DNA of 64,000 nucleotides from Anaerovorax odorimutans (GTDB lineage: Bacteria > Bacillota > Clostridia > Peptostreptococcales > Anaerovoracaceae), in assembly GCF_024459955.1 (NCBI RefSeq), contig NZ_JANFXK010000001.1, positions 1-64,000 on the forward strand, given 5' to 3'. Below the pieces are notes generated by a model that ran no database searches, was not told the DNA's origin, and saw only the letters and a program-made list of their open reading frames with translations. Position 1 is the first letter of the stretch. Every line of letters begins with the position of its first letter. Positions 17,542 through 26,526 of the stretch are shown here, in pieces. A program made the position numbers and the translations under genes.

Positions 17542-19227
17542 TTATGCGTCTCCCTTCATTGCGCTGACCAGTGCGTTGATCATGTCTCTCAGCTGCTCGG
17601 TGTCGATGGGCTGATCGCTGGCAGCCGGAGCTGCCGCTGTGTCTGCGCAGCTGTTGCAGCCTGTGCCGTAGGAAAGGCCGCTGTTCTGGTACTCAGCAGG
17701 GGAAAGGTATCCTGCCGTGCTGCCGCAGTTTGGAGCGGAGGTCGGCGCGATTGGCGCTGCCGGTGCCGGTCTGCCGCAGCTTGTGGTTGTCATTGTGCCT
17801 GCCGGTGCGCATCCGCCCTGGCCGCATGTTGCCAGCTCCGGATGGTTGAAGGTCGGATCATCTGCTGCCAGTGTAGCACAATTCTTCGTTCCGTAGGCAA
17901 CTTTCTTAATATTAATCAGGTGCAGCGGGCTGACATTTTCCGAAACCGAGCTGCCGCCCCAGGTCCCGCATCCCAGTGTGAAGGATGGGATCAGGCCGGT
18001 GCTGGCTCCTGTTCCGCCCATGCTGCTGCCGGTGTTAACCAGGATTCTGGAAGCCGGCTTTCTGGTGAATTCCAGTACCACGTTTCTGTCCTCTGTGTGA
18101 AGACTCATGGTGTGGCCGATACCGTTCTGCAGAAGCTCGATGGAAAGCTCGCAGGCTTCGTGCCAGTCTTTTACCACATAGAAGGCCAGTACGGTCGTCA
18201 GCTTTTCGTAGGAAAGCGGATAGCCTTCGCCAACGCCGCCCTGAGGTCCGATGAGAACCTTGGTGTCCTCCGGAATGGTGATTCCTGCGGCCGTAGCGAT
18301 TCTGAACGGTGATCTTCCCACGAACTTGGCGTTCATGCTGTGTCCGTTCTTGAAGAGCAGCTTGCATACCTTTTCGGTTTCTTCCGGTGTCATGAAGTAA
18401 CCGCCCTGCCTTTTCAGCTCAGCGATAACCGCGTCCTTGTTGCACTCTTCACAGATGATGGACTGTTCGGACGCGCAGATGGTACCGTAGTCAAAGGTTT
18501 TGCTGGCAATGATGTTGGTCACTGCCTGCTGTACGTTGGCCGTACGCTCTATGTAAGCCGGGGAGTTTCCCGCGCCTACGCCCAGCGCCGGTTTTCCCGC
18601 GCTGTAGGAAGCCTTTACCATTCCCGGGCCGCCTGTGGCGATAATCATTTTTACTTCTTTGCTGTGCATCAGCTCGTTGGTAGCCGGCATGGACGGCATG
18701 GAAATGCATCCGATGATGTTTGCCGGTGCTCCCGCTTCAACAGCTGCTTCGTACATCAGGCTTGCCGCCTTAAGAGTACATTTTGCTGCCGAAGGATGGG
18801 GCGAAAATACGATGGCGTTTCTCGACTTAATCGCGATGATGGATTTAAAAATCGCTGTGGAAGTCGGATTTGTGGAAGGAACGATTCCCATCAGAAGTCC
18901 TACCGGGTCCGCGACCTCGATAATCTGATTCACAGGGTCCTCATTGATAATGCCTACCGTTTTCATGTCCTTGATGGACTCGTACAGCAGCGTGGAAGCC
19001 ATATGATTCTTGTACGTCTTATCCTCCACCTTACCAAATCCTGTTTCCTCCACGGCCATCTTTGCCAGGGAAACAGCGTTAGCTTCTGCTACGCGAACCA
19101 TGTTTCTGATGATTTTATCTATCTGCTCTTCGTTATAATTTGCGATCTGTTCGGTCGCGATCTGTCCCAGACGGGCCAGGTTTCTTACTTCCTGGACGGA
19201 TCGTAAATCATAATCCATATTCTCCAT
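17542..19227 (-). CDS. CoA-acylating acetaldehyde dehydrogenase (CutF/EutE-like), active form
   Basis: A 561-residue enzyme that oxidises acetaldehyde to acetyl-CoA with NAD+ and CoA. The catalytic cysteine is Cys251 in GTICASEQS; other family blocks are PSTNPTSTAIFK, FSPHP and GGPGMVKASYSAGKPALGVG. The core ends near residue 450. The remaining 110 residues hold a Cys/Pro/Ala-rich stretch (GQGGCAPAG, TSCGRPAPAA, GCNSC) and then an amphipathic terminal helix DTEQLRDMINALVSAMKG, a likely encapsulation peptide. The cysteine-rich linker is not standard for EutE. Paired with pduL downstream. Confidence 0.9.
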   Translation of the reverse strand: MENMDYDLRSVQEVRNLARLGQIATEQIANYNEEQIDKIIRNMVRVAEANAVSLAKMAVEETGFGKVEDKTYKNHMASTLLYESIKDMKTVGIINEDPVNQIIEVADPVGLLMGIVPSTNPTSTAIFKSIIAIKSRNAIVFSPHPSAAKCTLKAASLMYEAAVEAGAPANIIGCISMPSMPATNELMHSKEVKMIIATGGPGMVKASYSAGKPALGVGAGNSPAYIERTANVQQAVTNIIASKTFDYGTICASEQSIICEECNKDAVIAELKRQGGYFMTPEETEKVCKLLFKNGHSMNAKFVGRSPFRIATAAGITIPEDTKVLIGPQGGVGEGYPLSYEKLTTVLAFYVVKDWHEACELSIELLQNGIGHTMSLHTEDRNVVLEFTRKPASRILVNTGSSMGGTGASTGLIPSFTLGCGTWGGSSVSENVSPLHLINIKKVAYGTKNCATLAADDPTFNHPELATCGQGGCAPAGTMTTTSCGRPAPAAPIAPTSAPNCGSTAGYLSPAEYQNSGLSYGTGCNSCADTAAAPAASDQPIDTEQLRDMINALVSAMKGDA

Positions 19228-19261
19228 CTTATGGCACCTCCTTTTTTTGTCTTACAAATTC

Positions 19262-19921
19262 TTATTGTTTCTGGCTGTAGTACTTTCTGAATTCCTCAAT
19301 CAGTGCGGTCTTGTTTGCCTTTGAAATCAGACGTCCCGCGATGCCAAAGTCTTCATATTCTCTGGCCAGGTTCCTCAGCTTGACTACCTTACAGTTTTCC
19401 AGCACGTCTACCGCTTTTTCCGCGCCTACTTTGGAAACCAGCTTATCCATGTCCTCTTTGTGCATGGTCGTCACATCGGCCTGGATATCTTCTTCTGTTT
19501 CTTCGGTGCTTTCCTCTGCCTCTGTTTCTTCCTGCTCATCAGCTGTCACCTGCGGTTCTGTCGGCTGTTCCGGGGTGGATACGGCCTCGTTTTCTTCCTC
19601 AGGCTCTTCCTGCTGCGGCTCTTCTTTATGAAGCTCGGAAAGGGGAACCGGAGATACGATTGTCTCGCCCAGTTCAACGTGCGGTCTTGGGATCACATGC
19701 TGGGAAACGAGAAGCTCTGCCCCCAGCCGGGAAACGGCTGCCGCTGCCGCATCAATGGATGCTTTCACTGCCGCGACGTCTCCGGTGACGGTTATGGTGA
19801 CCAGTCCGCCGCCGACGAAGGTTCTCTCCAGGAGTCTTACCTCCGCTGCCTTTAGCATGGCGTCCGCACTTTCAATCGCTGCCAGAAGCCCTTTTGTTTC
19901 TATCATTCCAAGTGCTTCCAT
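19262..19921 (-). CDS. Extended BMC-H shell protein with acidic linker and Rho_N/SAP-like tail
   Basis: A 219-residue protein. Residues 1-90 are a canonical BMC domain ([36 protein letters not shown]). Residues about 98-150 are a disordered linker rich in Glu, Gln, Pro and Thr. Residues 150-219 form a compact helical tail with [17 protein letters not shown] and [17 protein letters not shown], which resembles the SAP/Rho_N fold used for nucleic-acid or protein binding. PduK-like shell proteins have extensions, but this one looks different. The tail may organise cargo or contact another shell tile; that is inference. AAGGAGG precedes ATG 19921. Confidence 0.85.
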   Translation of the reverse strand: MEALGMIETKGLLAAIESADAMLKAAEVRLLERTFVGGGLVTITVTGDVAAVKASIDAAAAAVSRLGAELLVSQHVIPRPHVELGETIVSPVPLSELHKEEPQQEEPEEENEAVSTPEQPTEPQVTADEQEETEAEESTEETEEDIQADVTTMHKEDMDKLVSKVGAEKAVDVLENCKVVKLRNLAREYEDFGIAGRLISKANKTALIEEFRKYYSQKQ

Positions 19922-19936
19922 GGGTCATCCTCCTTA

Positions 19937-20590
19937 TTATGCGTGGGTCGCGTAGAATACTTTGACTTTATCCGGAGAACCGAAGGTCAGCTTGGAGCCG
20001 TTCTGGAAGAACAGGCAGTCTCCCGGATGAGCGGTAAAGGTTCTGCCGTCAAGCACTACGGTCAGCGTGCCTTCCACTACATAGTAGATTTCTTCGCACG
20101 CCACGTCCCAGGGGAACTGACAGTTCTCAATGGTCATAAAGCCTGCGTTCATGGAAGAACCGTCGTCTGCGCCGATCAGCTCATTAAAGAACACTTTGTC
20201 AGCTGGATTTCCTGTATCCAGCACTTCCCATTTGGCCGTGTCTCCGCGAACCAGCTTTACACAGCCGCCCGCGTCAGCCTCGGACACGTAAGGAACGTCC
20301 TGTCCGATACTGTTTAAAACATCGCCCAGCTGGCCCTTTTCCATCAGTGCGGTCAGGGCTTTATAGATCAGCTCGCTGTCGATACCGGCTGTCTGCTGTG
20401 GTGCGGCAGTCGCGCATGGTGCCGCTTCCTGGCAGCACGCCGGTTCCGGCTCTGTAGAGAACTCGATCCCGCATGCTTGTGCCGCGTCTTTGGCGGACGG
20501 GGTGATAATGGTATCGGCATCGATGTACATTACCTTTTTACCCTCTTTGTCCAGAGCCTCGACTTCTTTTGCACAAATCAGTTTTTTCAT
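19937..20590 (-). CDS. EutQ-like cupin protein
   Basis: A 217-residue protein. The C-terminal 110 residues form a cupin barrel (CEEIYYVVEGTLTVVLDGRTFTAHPGDCLFFQNGSKLTFG), the EutQ domain of ethanolamine microcompartment loci. The N-terminal third holds a Cys/Ala-rich segment (CCQEAAPCATAAP). EutQ has been linked to acetate kinase activity and to compartment assembly in Salmonella; which applies here is not known. ATG 20590 is preferred over 20608 because AAAGGATG precedes it. It lies between two shell protein genes. Confidence 0.8.
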   Translation of the reverse strand: MKKLICAKEVEALDKEGKKVMYIDADTIITPSAKDAAQACGIEFSTEPEPACCQEAAPCATAAPQQTAGIDSELIYKALTALMEKGQLGDVLNSIGQDVPYVSEADAGGCVKLVRGDTAKWEVLDTGNPADKVFFNELIGADDGSSMNAGFMTIENCQFPWDVACEEIYYVVEGTLTVVLDGRTFTAHPGDCLFFQNGSKLTFGSPDKVKVFYATHA

Positions 20591-20657
20591 GCCTTCACAT
20601 CCTTTCATCTATTTGTACAAGAAATATCTTCAATTTATATATAATGCTCTGCCCTCT

Positions 20658-21206
20658 TTACAGTAGAGACGGCACGAGTCTGTCGGATGGTGAAGGAATC
20701 ACTTCTGCGTTTACCAGAAGTCCCTTCTCTTCTGCGATGGCCTGGCCCGCTGCCGTTCCCGACTGGACCGCGGCTACATCGCCGGTATAAGTGAAATATG
20801 CCTTTCCGCCGAGTCCGTTGCCAAGCCGCAGCTCGATGGGTTCAAGCTCCGCGGCTTTCAGGATCTGGTCCGCGCAGATAATCATGGTCGCCAGTGAAAA
20901 GGATTCCATGATGCCCACCGCCTGAATGCGCTCCGGCATCGTCGAGCCTGTGATGGCCGGGAACACACCCGGATCCACGTTGGGGATCACGATGGAGTCA
21001 ACGAAAAACTCTTCCGCCATCTTCTCACCGATCTGAACCGAATCTTCCACCGCGGCCACGTCTCCGTGAACGATGGCGATATATTTTCCCGGACATGCCG
21101 TAGCAGCCGTAACGATCTCTACTTCCGAGATCTTCACCATCTGGTCCGCTGCGTAGATGCCCCGGGCAATGCTGTTAAATTCAACCATTCCTATTGCTCT
21201 TTGCAT
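20658..21206 (-). CDS. PduT-like tandem BMC shell protein with pore cysteine
   Basis: A 182-residue protein with two BMC domains in a row (AIGMVEFNSIARG at residue 4 and AVGIMESFSLATM near 96), which forms pseudohexameric trimers. Cys38, in TACPGK, is at the position where PduT holds a [4Fe-4S] cluster at the trimer axis. The gene lies 1 bp from the PduS-like gene, the known partner of PduT, so electrons may pass through this tile. GAGGAACTGAA precedes ATG 21206. Confidence 0.9.
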   Translation of the reverse strand: MQRAIGMVEFNSIARGIYAADQMVKISEVEIVTAATACPGKYIAIVHGDVAAVEDSVQIGEKMAEEFFVDSIVIPNVDPGVFPAITGSTMPERIQAVGIMESFSLATMIICADQILKAAELEPIELRLGNGLGGKAYFTYTGDVAAVQSGTAAGQAIAEEKGLLVNAEVIPSPSDRLVPSLL

Positions 21207-21207
21207 T

Positions 21208-22536
21208 TCAGTTCCTCCTTATCTCGATATAAGCGTCCGTCACTTGCGAAACGGTTCCGGAGATGCTGCTGTGAATGGCGGCAGACAGCGAATCATCCGG
21301 TATCCTGCCGATCATCTGACCGGCCTGCACCTGATCTCCTACCGAAACGATCGGTGCTGCCGGAGCACCTACGTGCTGCCTGGTGGCGATTCGAATCGTC
21401 TGAGGAACAAGTCCTGCCTCTGTCATGGGAGCCGGAAGATCGAAATCTCTGAGCCCCAGTCTGGCAATCAGCCGCTTGCTTGGCACCAGACGGTAATTTC
21501 TGATGGATCTTGCTTCAAATTCCGTCTTATCCGGTTTGTAGCGGACGTTCTGCTCCGCCAGCTTATCCTTGAAGTAAAGATTGGCCATTTTCGGATAAAG
21601 CCCTGCCGGACAGGAGAACAGTTCGCACAGATTGCACTGACAGCAGAGCTGAGCAATCTTCTGTCCTTCCAGATCGTCGATGGAGTAGTTTAAAACCCGC
21701 ATCATCTTGTGCGGCTGCATATTGTGTCCCAAAAGATATCTCGGACACAGATCCGTACACATGCGGCACTGTTCGCAGGTCGCTTTGTTGACCCGCCTTG
21801 CCTGCTGCTGGTTAACGGATTTCTTGCGAATCAGGAAATGGTCTTTTTTCAAAATCACAAATCCCTTATTTTTCTTAGTCACGAATCCGCCGATATCGGT
21901 CATGACAGGTCCCATCATCGGGCCTCCGTCAATTACCGCGTAATCGGTGAAATCCTCGATGCCGGAAAGTTTCAGCACGTCGATAATCGGTGTGCCTACC
22001 GGTACCTTTACGGTCACCCGATTGGGTACGTCTCCGGTTACTGTGATGTATTTTTCTGTGACCGGCTGTCCCTGGGACGCTTTATAGATATTGAGGGCTG
22101 TTTCCGAGTTGACTACCACGCATCCCACCTGAATGGGAATGCCGGTTTCGGGAACAACTCTTCCGGTCAGCTGATAGACGAGCACCTGCTCATCTCCCGC
22201 CGGGTAAATATCGGGAAGCTCGCTGACTTCCACGAAGTCGCCGACGCCCAGCGCCTGTATTCTCTCCCTCAGGAGCGCGATCACTTTTCCATGTTTCTTT
22301 TTAATGCCGATCAGCGCTTTTTTTGCGCTTACCAGTCTGCCGGCTGCTTCAAACCCTTTAATGATCTCATCGGGATAGTCCGCCATCAGCTGCTGGTCTA
22401 CCCGCAGCAGCGGCTCGCATTCCGCCCCGTTGAGAAGGATATAATCGGCCGAAGACGTGAGCTTGGCATGGGTTGGGAATCCCGCTCCGCCCGCGCCGAT
22501 GATGCCGGCGTCCTTGATTTGCTCAAGAAGACTCAT
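21208..22536 (-). CDS. PduS/RnfC-like flavin Fe-S oxidoreductase
   Basis: A 442-residue protein with the RnfC/NqrA fold: GAGGAGFPTHAKL at residue 14 for flavin/NADH, the 51K region, an SLBB-like part near 165, and two [4Fe-4S] motifs, CEQCRMCTDLCPR near 250 and CCQCNLCELFSCP near 294. In Pdu compartments PduS reduces cobalamin; this locus has a B12-independent glycyl-radical enzyme, so here it more likely recycles NADH or supplies electrons, perhaps for CutD activation. It lies beside the PduT-like shell gene with Cys38. Confidence 0.87.
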   Translation of the reverse strand: MSLLEQIKDAGIIGAGGAGFPTHAKLTSSADYILLNGAECEPLLRVDQQLMADYPDEIIKGFEAAGRLVSAKKALIGIKKKHGKVIALLRERIQALGVGDFVEVSELPDIYPAGDEQVLVYQLTGRVVPETGIPIQVGCVVVNSETALNIYKASQGQPVTEKYITVTGDVPNRVTVKVPVGTPIIDVLKLSGIEDFTDYAVIDGGPMMGPVMTDIGGFVTKKNKGFVILKKDHFLIRKKSVNQQQARRVNKATCEQCRMCTDLCPRYLLGHNMQPHKMMRVLNYSIDDLEGQKIAQLCCQCNLCELFSCPAGLYPKMANLYFKDKLAEQNVRYKPDKTEFEARSIRNYRLVPSKRLIARLGLRDFDLPAPMTEAGLVPQTIRIATRQHVGAPAAPIVSVGDQVQAGQMIGRIPDDSLSAAIHSSISGTVSQVTDAYIEIRRN

Positions 22537-22551
22537 TCTTGCACCTCCCCT

Positions 22552-22818
22552 TTATTCAAAGTCGCAGTCCTCGTCGATGATGCCCACTACGACTGCGTCT
22601 ACCGGGATATCGTCGTTTCCCAGCATGCGTCGGGCAGAAGATCCTGTGGTTACGATTACCCGGTCTCCAATGCCTGCGCTTATGATGTCCACTACGATGA
22701 TCCTCTGTCCTGCGTCTGTGCCTCCGCCGATAATTTCAGCCTGCATCAGTTTCAGACCACTTAGTGAGTCTGCCTTTCTCGTGGACCAAATGTGATCCAC
22801 CAGTCTTGCTGTTAACAT
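22552..22818 (-). CDS. BMC-P pentameric vertex protein (EutN/CcmL-like)
   Basis: An 88-residue protein that caps the vertices of the shell. It opens MLTARLVDHIWSTRKADSL, a typical EutN start, and carries DAGQRIIVVDIISAGIGDRVIVTTGSSAR in pieces matching the family. It overlaps the preceding gene by 7 bp. Only one pentamer gene is present in the window, enough for a closed shell. Confidence 0.93.
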   Translation of the reverse strand: MLTARLVDHIWSTRKADSLSGLKLMQAEIIGGGTDAGQRIIVVDIISAGIGDRVIVTTGSSARRMLGNDDIPVDAVVVGIIDEDCDFE

Positions 22819-23117
22819 ATGTCTATACCTTCCTCCGCTTTACGTTTGATCTCCCTTAGCGCCGATTCCACAGATGCCGTATCTCCGAAGATCGCCAGTA
22901 AAATCATGTTCTGGGGACAGCTTCCCCGGATATCTTCTACAGTAACGCCGACGGCCTTTTCCGCCACATCCGCGGCGCAGACCATTTCGATCATACGTCC
23001 CTGCACCAGCCCGATAGCATCGATGCACTCAGGCTTCTCGGTTTTTCCGGAGCCCTTTCGCCGCATGAGAATGTCAATGGTTCCCTGCGACGGGGATTTT
23101 ATGATTCTGATTTCCAT
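22812..23117 (-). CDS. GrpU-like BMC shell protein with GSCPQ Fe-S motif
   Basis: A 101-residue divergent BMC protein. It starts MEIRIIKSPSQGTIDIL, has IDAIGLVQGRMIEMVCAADVA, and contains GSCPQ near residue 67. From memory, GrpU of glycyl-radical compartments binds an Fe-S cluster at the hexamer axis through a G-X-C-P-Q loop; this gene has that loop. It lies between the EutJ-like and EutN-like genes and overlaps the latter. Together with the PduT-like tile it gives the shell two candidate redox pores. Confidence 0.8.
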   Translation of the reverse strand: MEIRIIKSPSQGTIDILMRRKGSGKTEKPECIDAIGLVQGRMIEMVCAADVAEKAVGVTVEDIRGSCPQNMILLAIFGDTASVESALREIKRKAEEGIDIC

Positions 23118-23131
23118 CGTCAGCCTCCTGC

Positions 23132-23974
23132 CTACATTTCCTCCTGTTTGCAGCTGAGGGCAATGCCCAGCGGCGTTACAAACATGGGGTTCTTTGGTTT
23201 ATGGGTGTAAACCTTGGTTCTTTTTTCGATGATATCTTCGATTCCTGAGAGGCAGCAGGTTCCGCCTACCAGGGAAAGCTCCTGTACATCGTAGTCTTTG
23301 ATGTGCTGTGTGATGATGGAGGAAACTTTTTCAATCACCGGCTGCAGCACCGGGATCAGCTCTCTGTGGTTTTTCTCATCCCGCTTGTAGAGCTCCGCCT
23401 CCTCAAAGGATTTGCCGTAAGCTCCCGAGATAACCAGTGAAAAATGGGTTCCGCCCGTAGGCTCATCCGCGATGTACACCACCTTGCCATCCTTAAGAAT
23501 GGAAATGCCGGTAGTTCCGCCGCCGATGTCAACGACCGCGCCGTTTTTCATCTTGAGCACTTCATTGGCTGCTGTGGATTCATCCAGCATGTTGGTCAGC
23601 TCGAACCCTGCGCCCTGAATGACATTTTTCACAGCTCCGGAGTCCAGAAGGTCGGTTCCCGGAGGAATGGCTCCCGCAGCGTAGATCAGCTCTGTGTCCA
23701 GCTTTTCCTCGATCTCTTCTTTGAGCTCGCGGACGATCTGAACCGCGCCGATGTAATCCACGACCATACCGTCCCGAACAACATCCGCATACCGATAAGC
23801 ACCGGCTACGGGCCGCTTGTTCTCGTCCAGCACCGCCACCACGACGCAGGCCGTACCCAGGTCCACCCCTGTGTAATATACGGAGGACTTTTCCCGGATC
23901 GGGTGATCGATCACCTTTTCAAAGTCCGCCACCATCTGGTCGCAGTATTCGAATGTTACATGCTTCTCTGACAT
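23132..23974 (-). CDS. eutJ: EutJ-like actin/Hsp70-fold chaperone
   Basis: A 280-residue ATPase-fold protein: GVDLGTACVVVAVLDE near residue 36 (phosphate 1), VVDIGGGTTGIS near 146 (phosphate 2) and LVGGTCCLSGIEDII near 239 (adenosine loop). EutJ accompanies many microcompartment loci and is thought to help assembly or enzyme folding. It overlaps the EutT-like gene upstream by 19 bp. Confidence 0.88.
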   Translation of the reverse strand: MSEKHVTFEYCDQMVADFEKVIDHPIREKSSVYYTGVDLGTACVVVAVLDENKRPVAGAYRYADVVRDGMVVDYIGAVQIVRELKEEIEEKLDTELIYAAGAIPPGTDLLDSGAVKNVIQGAGFELTNMLDESTAANEVLKMKNGAVVDIGGGTTGISILKDGKVVYIADEPTGGTHFSLVISGAYGKSFEEAELYKRDEKNHRELIPVLQPVIEKVSSIITQHIKDYDVQELSLVGGTCCLSGIEDIIEKRTKVYTHKPKNPMFVTPLGIALSCKQEEM

Positions 23975-24636
23975 TCTTTACCTCCAAGTGCTCCGCATAT
24001 CATCTGCGATAAACTGTTGATAATCTGATTGATCTTTCCTGAAACCTGCTCTGCAAGAGCGGCATCCTCCAGGAAGTCGGGCAAATCCGCATCAAGCTCC
24101 GAAAGCTCACTGCGCAGCCGGTCGAGAAGCAGCATCTGCCGTCCCCGCTCCATCTGCATGTGGAACTCCGTAACCTCAAAGCAGTCGCCCAGGCTCTCGG
24201 AGAAATTCTCTCCGTTTATTCCGCTGCACGGTGTGCAGCAGAGGTCCTTTGCCTCGCACTTTCCGTCCGCCGCGCTGCCCAGGCAGGCAAACTGCCGGTA
24301 AAGCTCCGTAAGCTGCTGCGACATGCAGACATCCTTGGTCAGAAGCTCTTCCGCGGTCAGCAGGAACAGTGCTTTCAGTGATTTCATTCTGCTGCAGAAC
24401 TTTTTCTTTTTACGTCCGCCTGCCGCTTCGTTCTGCTGGCTTTTTTGCGCAGAAGGCGGATCTTCTTTTCCTTTGCCTTTGATAAAAGGGTCTGACGGGT
24501 CGTACATGTTGACGCCCCGGTCCACCAGGAACTGTCTGGCCCCTGGTGTCAGCCTTTCTCCGGGCGAAAGGTCGTAATTTGTAAAGGGCTGTTTTCTATA
24601 CAAATCCCGCAAGTCTTCTTCGGTTATGAACTTCAT
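23956..24636 (-). CDS. EutT-related protein, probably without adenosyltransferase activity
   Basis: A 226-residue protein. The first 45 residues (FITEEDLRDLY ... GERLTPGARQFLVDRGV) match the N-terminus of EutT, the ethanolamine-locus cobalamin adenosyltransferase. The middle is basic (GGRKKKKFCSRM), and the C-terminal half is helical with scattered cysteines (CEAKDLCCTPCSG). The usual HX11CCX2C pattern is not seen. Since choline lyase needs no cobalamin, this may be a repurposed scaffold. Start overlaps the GTPase stop as ATGA. Confidence 0.6.
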   Translation of the reverse strand: MKFITEEDLRDLYRKQPFTNYDLSPGERLTPGARQFLVDRGVNMYDPSDPFIKGKGKEDPPSAQKSQQNEAAGGRKKKKFCSRMKSLKALFLLTAEELLTKDVCMSQQLTELYRQFACLGSAADGKCEAKDLCCTPCSGINGENFSESLGDCFEVTEFHMQMERGRQMLLLDRLRSELSELDADLPDFLEDAALAEQVSGKINQIINSLSQMICGALGGKECQRSM

Positions 24637-25094
24637 GATAGACCCCTTACCTTTCTTTCAAACTCCAGTAAATAACGTTTTAGTTCTTCTATGCCTATAT
24701 GGTTCGGGCAGCTGATCCTGAAATAAGGTTCCTCCGCGCCGATCATTTTCAGCTGCTTTATGCAGGTGGCCTCGTTTTCCGGGGCCAGATCGCACTTGCT
24801 GATAATCCCGATCACCGGACATCGAAATGCCCTGGCGAATCCGTGGGAGTACACTTCCGCACACCTGGACTGGTCAACCAGTGCCAGGATGCACCATGCG
24901 TCCTGCGCTAAAGCAATCATATGTTTGTACATCCAGGCGTTTTCAATGTACGCGCTGGGTACGTCGATCGTCTTTGGCCCGTAGATGGTATCCTGGGTCC
25001 TCCGAAGAGGCCCGTCGTAATCGTTGATGGCATTGACCAGACTCGTCTTGCCGCAGCCCTTGGGCCCGACCACCATTATGCGCTTTTTTCTCAT
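24633..25094 (-). CDS. EutP/PduV-like small GTPase 1
   Basis: A 153-residue G-protein-like protein: P-loop [10 protein letters not shown] near residue 9, effector/switch [13 protein letters not shown], and SKCD near 107 in the place of NKxD. ATG 25094 is chosen because it overlaps the EutS-like stop as ATGA; an upstream frame extension has no ribosome site. EutP/PduV proteins associate with microcompartments; some EutP proteins have acetate kinase activity. A second copy is at 34667. Confidence 0.85.
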   Translation of the reverse strand: MRKKRIMVVGPKGCGKTSLVNAINDYDGPLRRTQDTIYGPKTIDVPSAYIENAWMYKHMIALAQDAWCILALVDQSRCAEVYSHGFARAFRCPVIGIISKCDLAPENEATCIKQLKMIGAEEPYFRISCPNHIGIEELKRYLLEFERKVRGLS

Positions 25095-25444
25095 GTTCGT
25101 GTAATTGGTACTGTGGTGAAATCCAGTAGACTGCAAAGGGTTTCCGTTACCGCTTTCAATGCGGTTTCCACACTCTGCACGTCTCCGGAAATAACCACGG
25201 ACCCTGTAAAACGGTCCAAAAATCCGATTTCCACATCAGCAGTTTTTGTGGCAATATCGGCCGCGATGATGGCGGTCTCATAGGGGGACAAAGTTAAAAT
25301 TCCGATGGCACCCTTGTCATCGATCCCAAGCCGCTCATAGATGTCGGACATGGGGGAGGCGATGACGTGGGCGATGGTGACCTGTTTGCCGGGCACCGAT
25401 TCCTGTATGATGCGTTCCATCGCTTTTTCATTCATAATTCCCAT
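25091..25444 (-). CDS. EutS/PduU-type circularly permuted BMC-H protein 1
   Basis: A 117-residue shell protein. [22 protein letters not shown] at the start forms the N-terminal strands that make the beta-barrel plug of PduU, followed by [36 protein letters not shown] paralogue is at 35182. It lies between cutD and the GTPase gene, overlapping the latter by 4 bp. Confidence 0.9.
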   Translation of the reverse strand: MGIMNEKAMERIIQESVPGKQVTIAHVIASPMSDIYERLGIDDKGAIGILTLSPYETAIIAADIATKTADVEIGFLDRFTGSVVISGDVQSVETALKAVTETLCSLLDFTTVPITRT

Positions 25445-25467
25445 AAGTTTGCCTTTCTGCCGGGTTT

Positions 25468-26418
25468 CTAGTGTCTGATGACTGAAACCGGAAAATCATA
25501 CTCTTTGATCCAGCTCTCGATCCTGTCCAGATCCTCATCTGTCAGGCTCGGATCTCCTTCGATGGGATAATCCATGCCCAGCTGGTTGTACTTGTTGACC
25601 CCCAGCTTGTGATAAGGCAGAAGGTCGATGCCTTTAAAGTTTTTATAGTCCCTGTAGGGCATCAAGAATTCGATCACGCCGCGGATCTCCGCTTCGCTGT
25701 CGTTGATGCCTTTTAACATGGGCATTCTGATTTTTACATTGTAGCGTTTGTGAAGAAGCTCCTGTAAATTTTCCAGGATCATCTCGTTTCTCACCCCGGT
25801 CAGCTCAAAGTGCCGGTCCGGGTCAATGTGCTTCATATCGAAGAGAAACAGATCCACAAACTCCGCAATCTTGAAAAGGTTTTCCTTTTTCGCGTAACCG
25901 CAGGTTTCAATGGCGGTGTTGAGTCCCACCTGTTTGCAGGCCATCAGCAGGTTGGCCGCAGCCTCCGGCTGGGCCGTAACCTCTCCGCCTCCCAGGGTAA
26001 CGCCTCCTCCCGACTGCTCGTAGAAAGCTCTGTCTTCCTCCACATAGTCCAGGAGTTCGGAAATGGTGCATTGCTCTCCGGCAATGGTCAGGGCCGAATA
26101 TACGCAGGCGTCTACGCACTGACGGCAGCCCAGGCAGTCGATACTGCGGTCGATGATGTGCTCGCCGTCCTTGGAAATGCTGTGGATTCCCACGGGACAT
26201 ACCGGAACGCACGCGCCGCAGCTCACACATGAGCCGGCTTTCAGCATGACCTGGTATTTTTTCTCCAGCCCTTCCGGATTGGAGCACCATTTGCAGCGAA
26301 GCGGACAGCCTTTGAAAAAGATCAGGCTGCGGACCCCCGGCCCGTCATACACGTTGTATTTTTGTTTGTTAAAGATGAACGCTTTTCTTTCGATCACATT
26401 CATATTGTTATCGCTCAT
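25468..26418 (-). CDS. cutD: Choline TMA-lyase activating enzyme (radical SAM)
   Basis: A 316-residue activase that places the glycyl radical on CutC using S-adenosylmethionine. CPLRCKWC near residue 39 is the CX3CX2C radical-SAM cluster motif; two further ferredoxin-type clusters are [12 protein letters not shown] near 65 and [11 protein letters not shown] near 96, as in activators of this class. [10 protein letters not shown] and the MKHIDP region follow the pyruvate formate-lyase activase pattern. It follows cutC by 108 bp, separated by a strong hairpin. Confidence 0.93.
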   Translation of the reverse strand: MSDNNMNVIERKAFIFNKQKYNVYDGPGVRSLIFFKGCPLRCKWCSNPEGLEKKYQVMLKAGSCVSCGACVPVCPVGIHSISKDGEHIIDRSIDCLGCRQCVDACVYSALTIAGEQCTISELLDYVEEDRAFYEQSGGGVTLGGGEVTAQPEAAANLLMACKQVGLNTAIETCGYAKKENLFKIAEFVDLFLFDMKHIDPDRHFELTGVRNEMILENLQELLHKRYNVKIRMPMLKGINDSEAEIRGVIEFLMPYRDYKNFKGIDLLPYHKLGVNKYNQLGMDYPIEGDPSLTDEDLDRIESWIKEYDFPVSVIRH

Positions 26419-26460
26419 TGCTTTCGTCTCCTGCTTTTGGGTCCCTTGCGGTTGTTTTTT

Positions 26461-26492
26461 GCTGCCTGCGGGAAGTTCCTCCCGCGGGCAGC
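26461..26492 (-). other. Intercistronic hairpin between cutC and cutD
   Basis: GCTGCCTGCGGGA and TCCCGCGGGCAGC form a 13-bp stem with one mismatch around a 6-base loop. On the minus strand it is followed by AAAAAAC, not by U residues, so it is not a terminator. It may stabilise the 3' end of cutC mRNA or lower cutD expression, since an activase is needed in smaller amounts. Confidence 0.65.
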
Positions 26493-26526
26493 GTATATAG
26501 GGTTAACGCCAACTTGGTTTCTTGTT

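Noticed and set aside
21709-22764. Plus-strand open frame of 351 codons
   Set aside because: Antisense to the PduS-like and EutN-like genes; no family motif.
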